Of a stretch of DNA of 64,000 nucleotides, positions 38,745-47,836 are shown piece by piece. Origin of the DNA: Leptotrichia sp. oral taxon 498 (GTDB taxonomy: Bacteria; Fusobacteriota; Fusobacteriia; Fusobacteriales; Leptotrichiaceae); contig NZ_CP016753.1 of NCBI RefSeq assembly GCF_002240055.1, positions 1,922,001-1,986,000 of the forward strand, read 5' to 3'. Position numbers and translations under genes: made by a program. Numbering within the stretch: position 1 is the stretch's first letter; each line of letters begins with the position of its first letter. A model generated the notes under the pieces. It had not been told where the DNA came from and did no database searches. It saw nothing but the letters and a program-made list of their open reading frames with translations.

Positions 38745-41700
38745 TTACTCATCTCCTTTTCCTAATTTTTCCATTGCTAATTTTTTTATTTCTAAAGGAT
38801 CTCCACTATCTATTTTTTCATCTGTTATTTCTTCTGACAAAAATTCTATTATATTTTTCTCTAATTCTTCTACTCTATTAATTTCTTCTAATTTATGTTT
38901 TTTCTTAACAAAATATTTTTCTTTTAAATATTTTGCTAATAGATTTTTTTCATTTTCTGTTGCAATTCTTATATTTTTTACATATTCTTTGTTAGCTTTT
39001 TTAAAAATATTTGATCTATCTCTTATATCCCTTATAGAAAAATTTTCCAATGCTGCATACATATTTTTGAAACTACTTAGCAAGTCACTTCTGCTAAATT
39101 CTATAATAGTTTTCATTTCCTCAAAAGTCGGCTCCCTATCAAAAATATTACTTTCTGAAAATATTTCTCTTCTATAATTTTCTCTATAGTAATTAATGCA
39201 ACTATCTTTCAATATTTGTTCATCTACTTCTTCATCCGAAGTTGTATTTGTCAATAATTTTATTTGAACTTGTACTGCTTTTGACCATCCTTGAGAAAAA
39301 ACAACTGCTCTTCCTGTTGGCAAACTAGATAAAAATTCTTTTTGTTCTTTTTCCAAAATCATTGTATTTCCAACCGATTCTTTATCATCTTCTGCAAACA
39401 ATTTATGAATTATTTTTGTATTCGTATTTTTCAACACTTCAGGAGTTAATTTATTCGGAATTTGATCAGCAATTATTAACGATTCTCCATATTTTCTAAC
39501 TTCAGCAAGCATGTCAGCAAAAATTTCCACACCTTGTTTTTTATTAACCGAATCTCCTGGCTCAAATTTACTAAGTAGTCTATGTGCTTCTTCAATCAAT
39601 GTAATATGTTTAAAATGTTTATTTTCTTTATATTTTGCTCTTAATGCTTCTCTTAAATTCGTCATTATAAGTCCCATTACAAAAGATTTTTCTCCAGTAT
39701 TTTTTACTTCTTCTATTTCTAAAACAACTTTTTTATCTAATAATCCCACAAAATCAATACTTCTCGGTGTATTTAACATAAGTCCTTTTGAACCTAGAGT
39801 CAAACTTTGTAATCTAGCTTTTATTGAACCAATATAGTCTTTTTTCAATCTTTCATCAAATCCTTGTTTCTCAGCTACAGCATCCACTTTTTTCAATATA
39901 TCATTGAATGTAGGAAATGCGTAAACATCATCTGCAAATGGATTTTCAAATTTTGTATTCTTATTCGTATTTACATTCCAACCATAATCTTTGTAACATT
40001 CATATATTGTTGATTCAATTAATTGTGGTATAGCTGCTTCCATATCAAATGAGGCTTCAATAGCAGCTTTTATCATATCTACTCTCGAAGTTAAACTTTC
40101 GTGTGGAAAAAACTCGAATGGATTCAATCTAAATGGTGCAATATTATCTTGACCTAAAGTAAAAATTACCATATCTTCTGTTTTTTTACTAAGTTTCATA
40201 ATTCTATATTCCGTTTTAGCTGGTTCCACTACCAAAAATGGCATTCCACTTTCAAGCAAAATTCTTTGACAAGTAGTCGTTTTACCTGTTCCTGTTACTC
40301 CAGCAACAAAAATATGTTTATTCAAATCTTTTTTATCAATATTTACTTCTGAATTTTCTAATATTTTCCCACTTTGTACCAAATTTCCTAGTTCCAATGG
40401 TTCTTTCATTTTTTCATCAGTTGTATTTAATCCAAATTCCACTTGTTTTGTTACTTTTAATCCGTTTACTTCTTTTCTAGGAAGTCCTGCAATCAACGAT
40501 AATTCTTTCGATGAATAAAAATCATTAACAAATCCATTTCCTATTTCTATTGAATTTACAGTATAGAACTCATCTTTTTCAATATCATTTTGAATTTTAT
40601 TCATTTGAAAATTAACTAAATTATTTATTATTTTTTTATCTTTCACATTATCTAATCTGTAATATTCCAATGGCCTTTTATTCCCTTTTTTCCCAGAAGA
40701 TAATGATTTCAATGTATTTCCCAATTTAAGCAAAGTTGCAGAATTATCAGCAAAAATATATGTATTTACTCTAAATAACCCTTTTCCTTTTCCATAATCA
40801 ATTATTGGCAATAAAGTTTCATCAATATATGAAATCCATGAATGAATTTCTTTTTTTATAATTTCAATATTTTCTGTTTCAGATGTTCCTGTACTAGAAC
40901 CACTATTTTTAGTTGTACTGTTATTTTTTGTAGTTCCAATTGTCTTATTTTCCGAAGTTCCTGATGTTTTGCTAGTTGAAGTTCCAGTAGCTTTACTCAA
41001 TGAAGTTCCTGATGTTCTACTTGTCGATGTTCCTTTAGCTTGGCTAAGGTTACTTCCTTCTGTGATTGTTTTACTTCCTCCTTCTGATTTATTTTTATTT
41101 GTTCCCCATGATGTTCCAGCACTTTCCCCTGTTGAAGATGATTTACTACTTGTAGAAGAACCATTACTCGTTCCTGTTGTCGTACTTTTACCTGTATTTT
41201 CTGTTTTGTTAGATCCCTCAGAATTACTCCAGGTATTTCCAGTAGCTTTATTATAATTCGTTCCTTTTGTTTCACTTTCATTAGAACCTTTAGTATCACT
41301 AGCACTGCTTCCTTCTGTTTTTGTCTCACTAGATCCACTAGTCTCATTACTACTTTTACCTTTTGCTGTACTCTCACTAGTCCCACTTCCTACAGTAGCA
41401 CTCTCCCCAGTATTATTACTTTGATTTTCCCCCAATTGATAACTTCTCTTATGAACTGTATTATAATAATTATACTGTTTATAAATATCCTTCTCAATCT
41501 CTACAATTTCCTCTTTCTGAATTGGATTAGCATAAATCACAAGTCCAAATGTCCCTTGATTTCCCACGCTCATTATGTCAATTAATCTGTCAATTCCCTG
41601 AAAATCACTTCTATCTTCAGATTCATTTATTCCAGGATTTCCTTCAAAATATGCATATTTATTCCCTTGATTTCTTATAACCTTCAAAACTTCTTCTTTT

Positions 41701-42125
41701 TCATCAGAAATAATTTCTTTTATCTTACTTCCTCTAAAATTCCCTTCAATACTCGGTTTTAAAATCATATCTCCAACATCTTGCAATTCCAAAATGCTAT
41801 TGCTTGAATCAATATAACTGTTTTTCGCAACTCCAAAATAAATCGAAACTTTTTCTTTCGTCCCCAAAATAATGTACAAAAAATTATTAAAACTATCCCT
41901 CAATGCTCCCAAAACATTCTCAAAAGCCTCTCTTCTCGGTGCTTTTTCTTCTTCTTCATAAGTAATCTCATTAATCTTATAAAGTGCAATATCCCCAAAA
42001 TTCTCCTCTAACAAATCAAAATCCGTCACTTCATAAATATCAGTAAATAAATCTTGTTTTTTTACTTCATTCACTAATTTTGTGTCAATTTCTTTTAAAC
42101 TTTCTATTAAAGTTTCTTTTTTCAT
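38745..42125 (-). CDS. HerA/DUF87-type ATPase with Ser/Thr/Gly-rich linker
   Basis: An 1126-aa protein in three parts. Residues 1-232 are an unrecognised globular domain. About 235-418 is a low-complexity Ser/Thr/Gly/Lys/Asn linker with near-repeats (GTSxSxTSGTS). Residues 420-1126 hold a HerA/FtsK-like P-loop ATPase: Walker A GVTGTGKTT (609-617), then VVEPAKTEYR, Walker B ITLIEEAHRLL, and the DUF87 motifs EVRKYGESLIIADQIPNKL and KNTNTKIIHKL. Such ATPases are hexameric motors acting on DNA or protein. The linker suggests the N-terminal domain reaches a distant partner. The gene precedes and is coupled to the glycine-rich paralogues. Confidence 0.85.
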   Translation of the reverse strand: MKKETLIESLKEIDTKLVNEVKKQDLFTDIYEVTDFDLLEENFGDIALYKINEITYEEEEKAPRREAFENVLGALRDSFNNFLYIILGTKEKVSIYFGVAKNSYIDSSNSILELQDVGDMILKPSIEGNFRGSKIKEIISDEKEEVLKVIRNQGNKYAYFEGNPGINESEDRSDFQGIDRLIDIMSVGNQGTFGLVIYANPIQKEEIVEIEKDIYKQYNYYNTVHKRSYQLGENQSNNTGESATVGSGTSESTAKGKSSNETSGSSETKTEGSSASDTKGSNESETKGTNYNKATGNTWSNSEGSNKTENTGKSTTTGTSNGSSTSSKSSSTGESAGTSWGTNKNKSEGGSKTITEGSNLSQAKGTSTSRTSGTSLSKATGTSTSKTSGTSENKTIGTTKNNSTTKNSGSSTGTSETENIEIIKKEIHSWISYIDETLLPIIDYGKGKGLFRVNTYIFADNSATLLKLGNTLKSLSSGKKGNKRPLEYYRLDNVKDKKIINNLVNFQMNKIQNDIEKDEFYTVNSIEIGNGFVNDFYSSKELSLIAGLPRKEVNGLKVTKQVEFGLNTTDEKMKEPLELGNLVQSGKILENSEVNIDKKDLNKHIFVAGVTGTGKTTTCQRILLESGMPFLVVEPAKTEYRIMKLSKKTEDMVIFTLGQDNIAPFRLNPFEFFPHESLTSRVDMIKAAIEASFDMEAAIPQLIESTIYECYKDYGWNVNTNKNTKFENPFADDVYAFPTFNDILKKVDAVAEKQGFDERLKKDYIGSIKARLQSLTLGSKGLMLNTPRSIDFVGLLDKKVVLEIEEVKNTGEKSFVMGLIMTNLREALRAKYKENKHFKHITLIEEAHRLLSKFEPGDSVNKKQGVEIFADMLAEVRKYGESLIIADQIPNKLTPEVLKNTNTKIIHKLFAEDDKESVGNTMILEKEQKEFLSSLPTGRAVVFSQGWSKAVQVQIKLLTNTTSDEEVDEQILKDSCINYYRENYRREIFSESNIFDREPTFEEMKTIIEFSRSDLLSSFKNMYAALENFSIRDIRDRSNIFKKANKEYVKNIRIATENEKNLLAKYLKEKYFVKKKHKLEEINRVEELEKNIIEFLSEEITDEKIDSGDPLEIKKLAMEKLGKGDE

Positions 42126-42154
42126 ATTTTTTTGCCTCCAATTTTTTAAAAATT

Positions 42155-42862
42155 TTAATAGATGTCTCCAAAATAATTTTTAACTTCAGCTGATTTTGCA
42201 TTTTTTTCATAGATTAAATCTATTAAGAAGTTCATGAAATTTAATGTGTCATTTAAGTCTATTTTGAAAGTATAATATCCATTTCCTTTATCATTATTAT
42301 TATCAGAATATTGATAATACCATCTCATTTTTAAATATATTTCTCCTGTTTTTTCTATTTTTAAATTATAATGCCCATCAATAGAATACCATTTTGCATC
42401 ACTATTATTCCCATGATAATTTGTATACTGATAATCATTATAATCATATGAACATCTCTCATTCTCCCAACCTAAAAACGACCCCTCATACACATAAGAC
42501 ATCGGCAACTCCCTTACAATATTATCCTCAGTCTCTTTCTCATTCGGCTTATCCCCATACTTTCTAAACTTAAATTTATAATTCGCTAACTCCTCTTTTG
42601 TTTTCCAAGTTTCTTTCAAAATATCTCTCAACGGAACTGCTCCACCCGAAATAAATCTCATTTTCAATAACTTCTCAATCCCACTTCTATCACTTATCGA
42701 ATACAACAACTCCATAAATTTCTCATCATCTGTCAAATATTCTTCCGCATTCTCCCTCAAATAATCTACATTTAACTGCACCACTTTCAATGCCTTAGTA
42801 CTCTCATCATTCATTGTTTCAACTTCTTGCACATCTTCAATCACAATAATATCATCACTCAT
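42155..42862 (-). CDS. Hypothetical protein, tandem paralogue 3 of the Hsp70 locus
   Basis: A 235-aa protein, one of three paralogues in a row. All share an acidic N terminus (IVIED), DDEKFMELLYSISDRSGIEKLLKMRF, a charged middle (FRKYGDK) and a C terminus reading DTLNFMNFLIDLIYEK and YFGDIY. The middle of this copy is Tyr/Asn rich (CSYDYNDYQYTNYHGNN), which is where the copies differ most. No known domain recognised, no signal peptide, so probably cytoplasmic. It lies 29 bp upstream of the ATPase gene. Confidence 0.65.
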   Translation of the reverse strand: MSDDIIVIEDVQEVETMNDESTKALKVVQLNVDYLRENAEEYLTDDEKFMELLYSISDRSGIEKLLKMRFISGGAVPLRDILKETWKTKEELANYKFKFRKYGDKPNEKETEDNIVRELPMSYVYEGSFLGWENERCSYDYNDYQYTNYHGNNSDAKWYSIDGHYNLKIEKTGEIYLKMRWYYQYSDNNNDKGNGYYTFKIDLNDTLNFMNFLIDLIYEKNAKSAEVKNYFGDIY

Positions 42863-42940
42863 TAAATTTTCTCCTCATTTTAAAATTTCTTTTTATTATC
42901 TTTTATCTAATTATTATTTACATTTTGAAAATAAATTATA

Positions 42941-43624
42941 TCAATAAATATCTTCAAAATAATTCTTCAAATTATCCGCCTTCACATTTTTCTCATGAAT
43001 TATATCAATCAAAAAATTCATAAAATTTTCAGTGTCATCTGCATCTATCTTGAAAGTGTAATGACTATTTCCTTTACCAAAAGAACTATAATAACAATAC
43101 CATCTCATTTTTATATATATTTCTCCTGTTCTCTCCATTTTTAAATTATAATGTCCACCAATAGAATACCATTTAGCGTTGGAATTATTACCTCTATAAG
43201 TGTTTTTAAAATTAGCAGTATCATACAAACATATCTCATTTTCCCAACCTCTAAAACTCCCTTCCAAAACATCCGACATCAATAACTCCCTCACAATATT
43301 GTCTTCCGTCTTCTTCTCTTCAGGTTTATCCCCATATTTTCTAAATTTCACTTTATAATTTGCCAATTCTGCTTTAGTCTTCCCACTTCTCCACAAAATA
43401 TCTCTTAATGGTACTGCTCCGCCTGATAAAAATCTCATTTTTAATAATTTTTCTACTCCGCTTCTATCGTTTATTGAATATAGCAAATCCATAAATTTTT
43501 CATCATCTGTCAAATATTCCTCAGCATTTTCTTTCAAATATTCCATATCTAATTGAATTACTTTTAACGGATTATTACCATTTTCTTTTACTGTTTCAGC
43601 TTCTATAATTTCTTTATCACTCAT
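42941..43624 (-). CDS. Hypothetical protein, tandem paralogue 2 of the Hsp70 locus
   Basis: A 227-aa protein closely similar to the 42155-42862 product over its whole length (LTDDEKFMDLLYSINDRSG, GGAVPLRDIL, FRKYGDKPEEK, FKIDADDTENFMNFLIDIIHEK). The pair is clearly the younger duplication of the three. Conserved ends with a variable Tyr/Asn/Trp-rich centre suggest a fold whose centre adapts to different partners. That is an inference; function unknown. Confidence 0.65.
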   Translation of the reverse strand: MSDKEIIEAETVKENGNNPLKVIQLDMEYLKENAEEYLTDDEKFMDLLYSINDRSGVEKLLKMRFLSGGAVPLRDILWRSGKTKAELANYKVKFRKYGDKPEEKKTEDNIVRELLMSDVLEGSFRGWENEICLYDTANFKNTYRGNNSNAKWYSIGGHYNLKMERTGEIYIKMRWYCYYSSFGKGNSHYTFKIDADDTENFMNFLIDIIHEKNVKADNLKNYFEDIY

Positions 43625-43669
43625 ATTCTTATCCTTTCTCGCATTTCACATTATTATCATGTAATCTTG

Positions 43670-44311
43670 CTAAAAAATATCTCCAAAATAGCATTTTAAT
43701 TTATTTTCTTTAACATTTTTCTCATAAATTATATCTATCAAAAAATTCATAAAATTTAAAGTATCGTCAATATCTATTTGAAAAAAATATTCTGATGAAT
43801 CCCCACAAGTCATATTAAAATATAATTCCCAACTCTTATCCAATTTCAAATTAAAATTATCAGGCGACCGCCAAGTTCCATTCCCCACATATCTTTCACC
43901 TGACCAAACTCCAAAAGTTCCTAAAAAGATAGCCGCCATTGATAATTCTCTTACCACATTATCCTGCGTAATTTTTTCATTCTCTCCAATTCCATATTTT
44001 CTAAATTTTACTATATATTCTTTTAACTCTTCCCTATTTTTCCCGCTTCTCCACAAAATATCTCTAATTGATACCCCTTTTCCTAATAAAAATCTCATCT
44101 TTAATACTCTCTCTACACCACTTCTATCAGCCATTGAATAAAGTAAATCCATATATTTCTCGTCATCTTCAAAATATTCTTTTATATTATTTTTCAAAAA
44201 TGGCACATCTAATTGAAGTTTTTTAAGTACACCATCATTATTTTTGTCGAATTTTCCCACATCAGATGATTCTCTTACTATAATTTCATCTTCGACTATA
44301 ATATCTTCCAT
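43670..44311 (-). CDS. Hypothetical protein, tandem paralogue 1, first gene of the Hsp70 locus
   Basis: A protein of about 213 residues, the most diverged of the three paralogues. It keeps DDEKYMDLLYSMADRSGVERVLKMRF, VSIRDILWRSGK and IDIDDTLNFMNFLIDIIYEK, and ends YFGDIF. GAGGAG is correctly spaced for the ATG at 44311; a start 12 codons upstream is less likely. It is the first gene after the strong promoter at 44450-44477. Function unknown. Confidence 0.65.
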   Translation of the reverse strand: MEDIIVEDEIIVRESSDVGKFDKNNDGVLKKLQLDVPFLKNNIKEYFEDDEKYMDLLYSMADRSGVERVLKMRFLLGKGVSIRDILWRSGKNREELKEYIVKFRKYGIGENEKITQDNVVRELSMAAIFLGTFGVWSGERYVGNGTWRSPDNFNLKLDKSWELYFNMTCGDSSEYFFQIDIDDTLNFMNFLIDIIYEKNVKENKLKCYFGDIF

Positions 44312-44449
44312 CTCACACTCTCCTCTACAGTTATGCAAAAGCTGCATTTAAACTTTCGTTTTTCTAATTTTAATAAAAAAGATAAACTCTTTTACTTTCT
44401 AAATTTTTATTTTTTTATTTTTTAATATATTATCTTTAAACTTATTAAT

Positions 44450-44477
44450 ATTATAACTTATTTCTGTTATTTTTCAA
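44450..44477 (-). promoter_or_regulatory. Promoter of the Hsp70-HerA locus
   Basis: On the minus strand TTGAAA (44477-44472), a 16-bp spacer and a perfect TATAAT (44455-44450) lie about 140 bp upstream of the first gene. This leaves a long AT-rich untranslated leader in which I see no other clear element. Confidence 0.75.
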
Positions 44478-44492
44478 ATTATTTTAATAAAA

Positions 44493-44515
44493 AAAATCCC
44501 TTTCCCAGAGATTTT
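44493..44515 (-). terminator. Terminator of the polysaccharide operon
   Basis: On the minus strand AAAATCTCT, loop GGGAA and AGGGATTTT (9-bp stem, one G-U) are followed by more T residues, 11 bp after the stop of the 44526 gene. It separates the polysaccharide operon from the Hsp70 locus promoter. Confidence 0.85.
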
Positions 44516-44525
44516 TAAATTACTA

Positions 44526-45323
44526 TTATTTCTTTTTAATCCAATATCTAGCCACAATCCTAGATAACTTCACAATCTTTTTTATTCCTTTCAAATGTTT
44601 CGTTTCCAAAAAAAGACTTGCAGATAAGCTGCTCCAGCTGTCATTCCACCAATGAATTCCATAAGTTTCAGGTTTTATGCAATCTTCTGTGTATTTTTCG
44701 TGATAACCGTATGGATAAAAGTATTCTTTCGGAAAAATTACAATTTCTCCATCTTTTAAAATATTTTCTCTTTTTTCGCTCAAATTATATTTTTTCTCAA
44801 AAACATAAGTAAAAATCTTTGGAATCGTCCAAATAGGCTTTTCCCAAATGTCAGCTTCGTAAAACTCCATTATTTCTTTTAAAATTTCATTATGTTTCGT
44901 TGTCCCAAAAATACCTACACTTATGTGTTTTTTGTCTTCGTAGCCAATAAAAAATTCCATTTTTTTTGAAAGTTTATCTTTTTGATTTTGAAAAAAAGAA
45001 ATTTTTTCTTCCAAAATTGGTGTCAAATCTTTTATTATTTCCATATCTGTGTCCACATAAATTCCTGAATTCTCATACATAAAATGAACTCTCATGTAAT
45101 CTGAAACATATGCCCACAATTTTTTCTCATAACATTCACGAAAAAATCTGTTCTTTTTTAGATGTTTTTCCATATCAAAATTTTTCTCGTTAATCTCAAT
45201 TATCTCAAAATCTGGTAAATTCTTTTTCCAAGATTCCAAGCATTTGTAAAAAATCTCTGGCTTTTTTGCATTTCCTATCCAGACATAATATATTTTTTTA
45301 TCTATAATTTTTTTTTCTGACAT
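44526..45323 (-). CDS. Glycosyltransferase with DXD motif (GT32-like)
   Basis: A 265-aa sugar transferase of the Gly_transf_sug family. Motifs: KKIYYVWIGN near the N terminus, SDYMRVHFMYENSGIYVDTDME with the DXD metal site, and GIHWWNDSW near the end. Family members transfer a sugar from a nucleotide-sugar onto a lipid-linked oligosaccharide at the inner membrane. It is the last gene of the surface-polysaccharide operon; donor and acceptor are unknown. Confidence 0.88.
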   Translation of the reverse strand: MSEKKIIDKKIYYVWIGNAKKPEIFYKCLESWKKNLPDFEIIEINEKNFDMEKHLKKNRFFRECYEKKLWAYVSDYMRVHFMYENSGIYVDTDMEIIKDLTPILEEKISFFQNQKDKLSKKMEFFIGYEDKKHISVGIFGTTKHNEILKEIMEFYEADIWEKPIWTIPKIFTYVFEKKYNLSEKRENILKDGEIVIFPKEYFYPYGYHEKYTEDCIKPETYGIHWWNDSWSSLSASLFLETKHLKGIKKIVKLSRIVARYWIKKK

Positions 45324-45406
45324 TTTTTCTCCTATTTTTATTTTTAAATAAAATTATATTAAATTTTTAAATATTTTTATCAAAAATTTTATAATTTTTT
45401 TTATTT

Positions 45407-46813
45407 TTAAACTTTAATTCTCTCCAATTCCCTTTTTTTCTCAATTTGCTTATACATGTAGTCAATACTTGTAACAATTGCATAAACTGCCACTAATAGC
45501 GCCATATTTTTGATTAATCCATCTCCAAAGAATGAACCTCTTGGAATGTAAAATAAATTTGGGATGAAATAATAGCTTGTAAGCAATAAAAATCTGTTTT
45601 TTACAACATATTTTTCATATTTTATGATTGCAATTCCCAATAAAATTGAGATTATAATTAGCCAAATATATCCTAAATCATACATTTCAGCGATATAGTT
45701 TGAACCTATTCCTTCTCCTTTTAAATATGCCGTTGGATCTAGCTCGTATGTCAATCTGTCGGCTAATGAATTTGTCATGTAAAGCGTGTCCATTGACTGT
45801 GGCTTGAATCCAAAAAGTCCTTGTAAAATGTAAGGATATGGACCTGCACCCACAATTTTGCCTTTGAAATTGACTGTGTATCCTAAAACTAAGTAACTTA
45901 CTCCTTGTGAGAATAAAAAGTTGCAGATTGAATTTATTAAGTCGAAACTGAATATTTTTTTACTTCTGAATGAGACCAGAAATTGGGAAAAAATTACTGT
46001 AAAAGCCGTTAATTTGACCATTGTCTTTGGTTTTATCTTTATTCCATAAACTTTTGCGTAATACCACATAACGAATAATAATTGAGTTAAGAAAATCGCT
46101 CTTGCTCCTTTGAATGAATCCAATAATTTTACCATTAAATAAAGTGCTGAAACGAATAAAAATTTCTTTTTTTTAGGAATGGAAATTAAAAATATTAAAA
46201 ATCCGATTGTCATTATTGTTCCGCTTCCTTTTGTAAAAACGGGATATTCGACATTTTTTAAAATTCCTGTGTAATATGCTTCGTATCCAGCACTTAAAAT
46301 TACTTTTAACTGAAGCAACATCTTGTAAGCTAGAGCGGGTAACGAAATTATGAATAAGAACATTCCTAAATTTTCAAAAATGGGATTTTTTTGAAGTGTT
46401 ACGCTGCTTTTTAATTCATAGATTTCTTCATTCATAATTCCAATAAAAAATCCTAGATGTGTAAATAGCAAAACTAATAAAAATATTGTTATAATTTCTA
46501 TTCGGACATCGTAATAAAAGTAAAAATTGGCAAATTTTGTTGCCCAGCCGAATTCACGGTAATTTACAACATCTAAAAAAATTCTCGTAAAATTGAATAA
46601 GAACGTGGTGTACAAAAAAATCATATAGGAATTTAGCCAATCTAAATAAACTTTTGCTGTTAAGAATACATAAATATAGACAAACATAAGCAAAACTTCT
46701 AAAAATTTCATATCTGACTTTATGTTTTCAAAATGTACTGCCACTTTTAAAAATAACACAAAAGCTATTACAAATATATGAAATATTAAAAATAACAGTT
46801 TATCTCTTCTCAT
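45407..46813 (-). CDS. wzy: Predicted O-antigen/oligosaccharide repeat-unit polymerase (Wzy-like)
   Basis: A 468-aa integral membrane protein with about 10-12 hydrophobic helices and a large loop near residues 320-370 (GAGPYPYILQGLFGF, then TAYLKGEGIGSNYIAEMYDLG). This arrangement is typical of Wzy polymerases, which link lipid-bound repeat units in the periplasm. Wzy proteins share little sequence, so the call rests on topology and context between glycosyltransferases and a flippase. Confidence 0.75.
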   Translation of the reverse strand: MRRDKLLFLIFHIFVIAFVLFLKVAVHFENIKSDMKFLEVLLMFVYIYVFLTAKVYLDWLNSYMIFLYTTFLFNFTRIFLDVVNYREFGWATKFANFYFYYDVRIEIITIFLLVLLFTHLGFFIGIMNEEIYELKSSVTLQKNPIFENLGMFLFIISLPALAYKMLLQLKVILSAGYEAYYTGILKNVEYPVFTKGSGTIMTIGFLIFLISIPKKKKFLFVSALYLMVKLLDSFKGARAIFLTQLLFVMWYYAKVYGIKIKPKTMVKLTAFTVIFSQFLVSFRSKKIFSFDLINSICNFLFSQGVSYLVLGYTVNFKGKIVGAGPYPYILQGLFGFKPQSMDTLYMTNSLADRLTYELDPTAYLKGEGIGSNYIAEMYDLGYIWLIIISILLGIAIIKYEKYVVKNRFLLLTSYYFIPNLFYIPRGSFFGDGLIKNMALLVAVYAIVTSIDYMYKQIEKKRELERIKV

Positions 46814-46939
46814 TTTTTTATTTTTCTCCTTTTTTTATTATTTTTATTTTTTTTATTTTATAAAAATTTATAAAATTTAATATTTGACAAGATGGCTTGA
46901 ACCTTTGCTGTTATTATAAATTTTAATAATTTTTCTTTT

Positions 46940-47818
46940 CTAAAAATTTTTTTTATCTTTCGACCACATAATAAATCCTAAAAAACTTCCCAAAACAAAA
47001 AATAACTTGCTGTTGCACTCTTTAAAAGATTTTAAGTAGCTATAATTTGAAAATCTGCAAAATTTATAATAAACTGCGTTATTTAAAAGCCTTTGCTTAA
47101 AAGATAATTTTTCAAAATTTATTTCGTTGTGATAAAGCGCCTGTCCCTTTGGATTTTTTAGCAGCAAATTATTATATTTTGCCGTTAATCCATCTTTTTG
47201 ATAATCTTTAATTTCAATTTTTTCATTGACATAAAGCATTTTATAATTTCTGCAAATTCTGTTATAAACAACAGCTTCGGTTATAAATTTTTCACCGTCA
47301 AATACAGGAAATGGAAATTTTTTTATAATTTTTGTAAAAAATGCAAGCCCTTTATCTCCTGTTACGCCGTATTTGTTATAAACTTCAAACTGTGTCGCAA
47401 TTAATTCATCTTTTGGAAAAGCGCTTCCTATAATTTTTCCGTTTGGATAAGTTGAAAGATAGCCCATTCCAGCTAAATTCTTGTTATTTTCATATTTTTT
47501 TAAATATTTTAAAATAATTTCAAGCCCATAATTTTTGTATTCATCGTCAGAATCAAGACAGATAAACAATTCTCCTTGTGCTTTTTCCAGCGCAAAATTA
47601 TACGCCCTCTGTTTTCCGCCATTTTCTTTAAAAAAATATTTTATATCGAGTTTTTTTTCTTTTAAAAAATCTTTTACAAGTTCATTTGTTCCATCATTTG
47701 AGCCATCGTCGACAATCAGCCATTCAAAATCTTTGAAAGTCTGATTTTGCAATGAAACATATAATTTTTTTAGTAATTCTTTTCGGTTGTAGGTCGGTGT
47801 AAAAATTGTAAATTTCAT
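46940..47818 (-). CDS. Family 2 glycosyltransferase
   Basis: A 292-aa GT-A fold transferase. It starts FTIFTPTYNRKELLKKLY, has DDGSNDGT for nucleotide binding and the metal-binding LDSDDEY. The C-terminal end has a hydrophobic stretch (LFFVLGSFLGFIMW) that may tie it to the membrane. It is expected to add a sugar to the growing repeat unit in the cytoplasm. It lies 18 bp after the flippase gene in the same operon. Confidence 0.92.
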   Translation of the reverse strand: MKFTIFTPTYNRKELLKKLYVSLQNQTFKDFEWLIVDDGSNDGTNELVKDFLKEKKLDIKYFFKENGGKQRAYNFALEKAQGELFICLDSDDEYKNYGLEIILKYLKKYENNKNLAGMGYLSTYPNGKIIGSAFPKDELIATQFEVYNKYGVTGDKGLAFFTKIIKKFPFPVFDGEKFITEAVVYNRICRNYKMLYVNEKIEIKDYQKDGLTAKYNNLLLKNPKGQALYHNEINFEKLSFKQRLLNNAVYYKFCRFSNYSYLKSFKECNSKLFFVLGSFLGFIMWSKDKKNF

Positions 47819-47836
47819 AATTTTCTCCTATTTATT

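Noticed and set aside
40969-41386. Open frames on both strands in the middle of the HerA-like ATPase gene
   Set aside because: They arise from the low-complexity Ser/Thr/Gly linker, which stays open in other frames. The ATPase frame continues on both sides.
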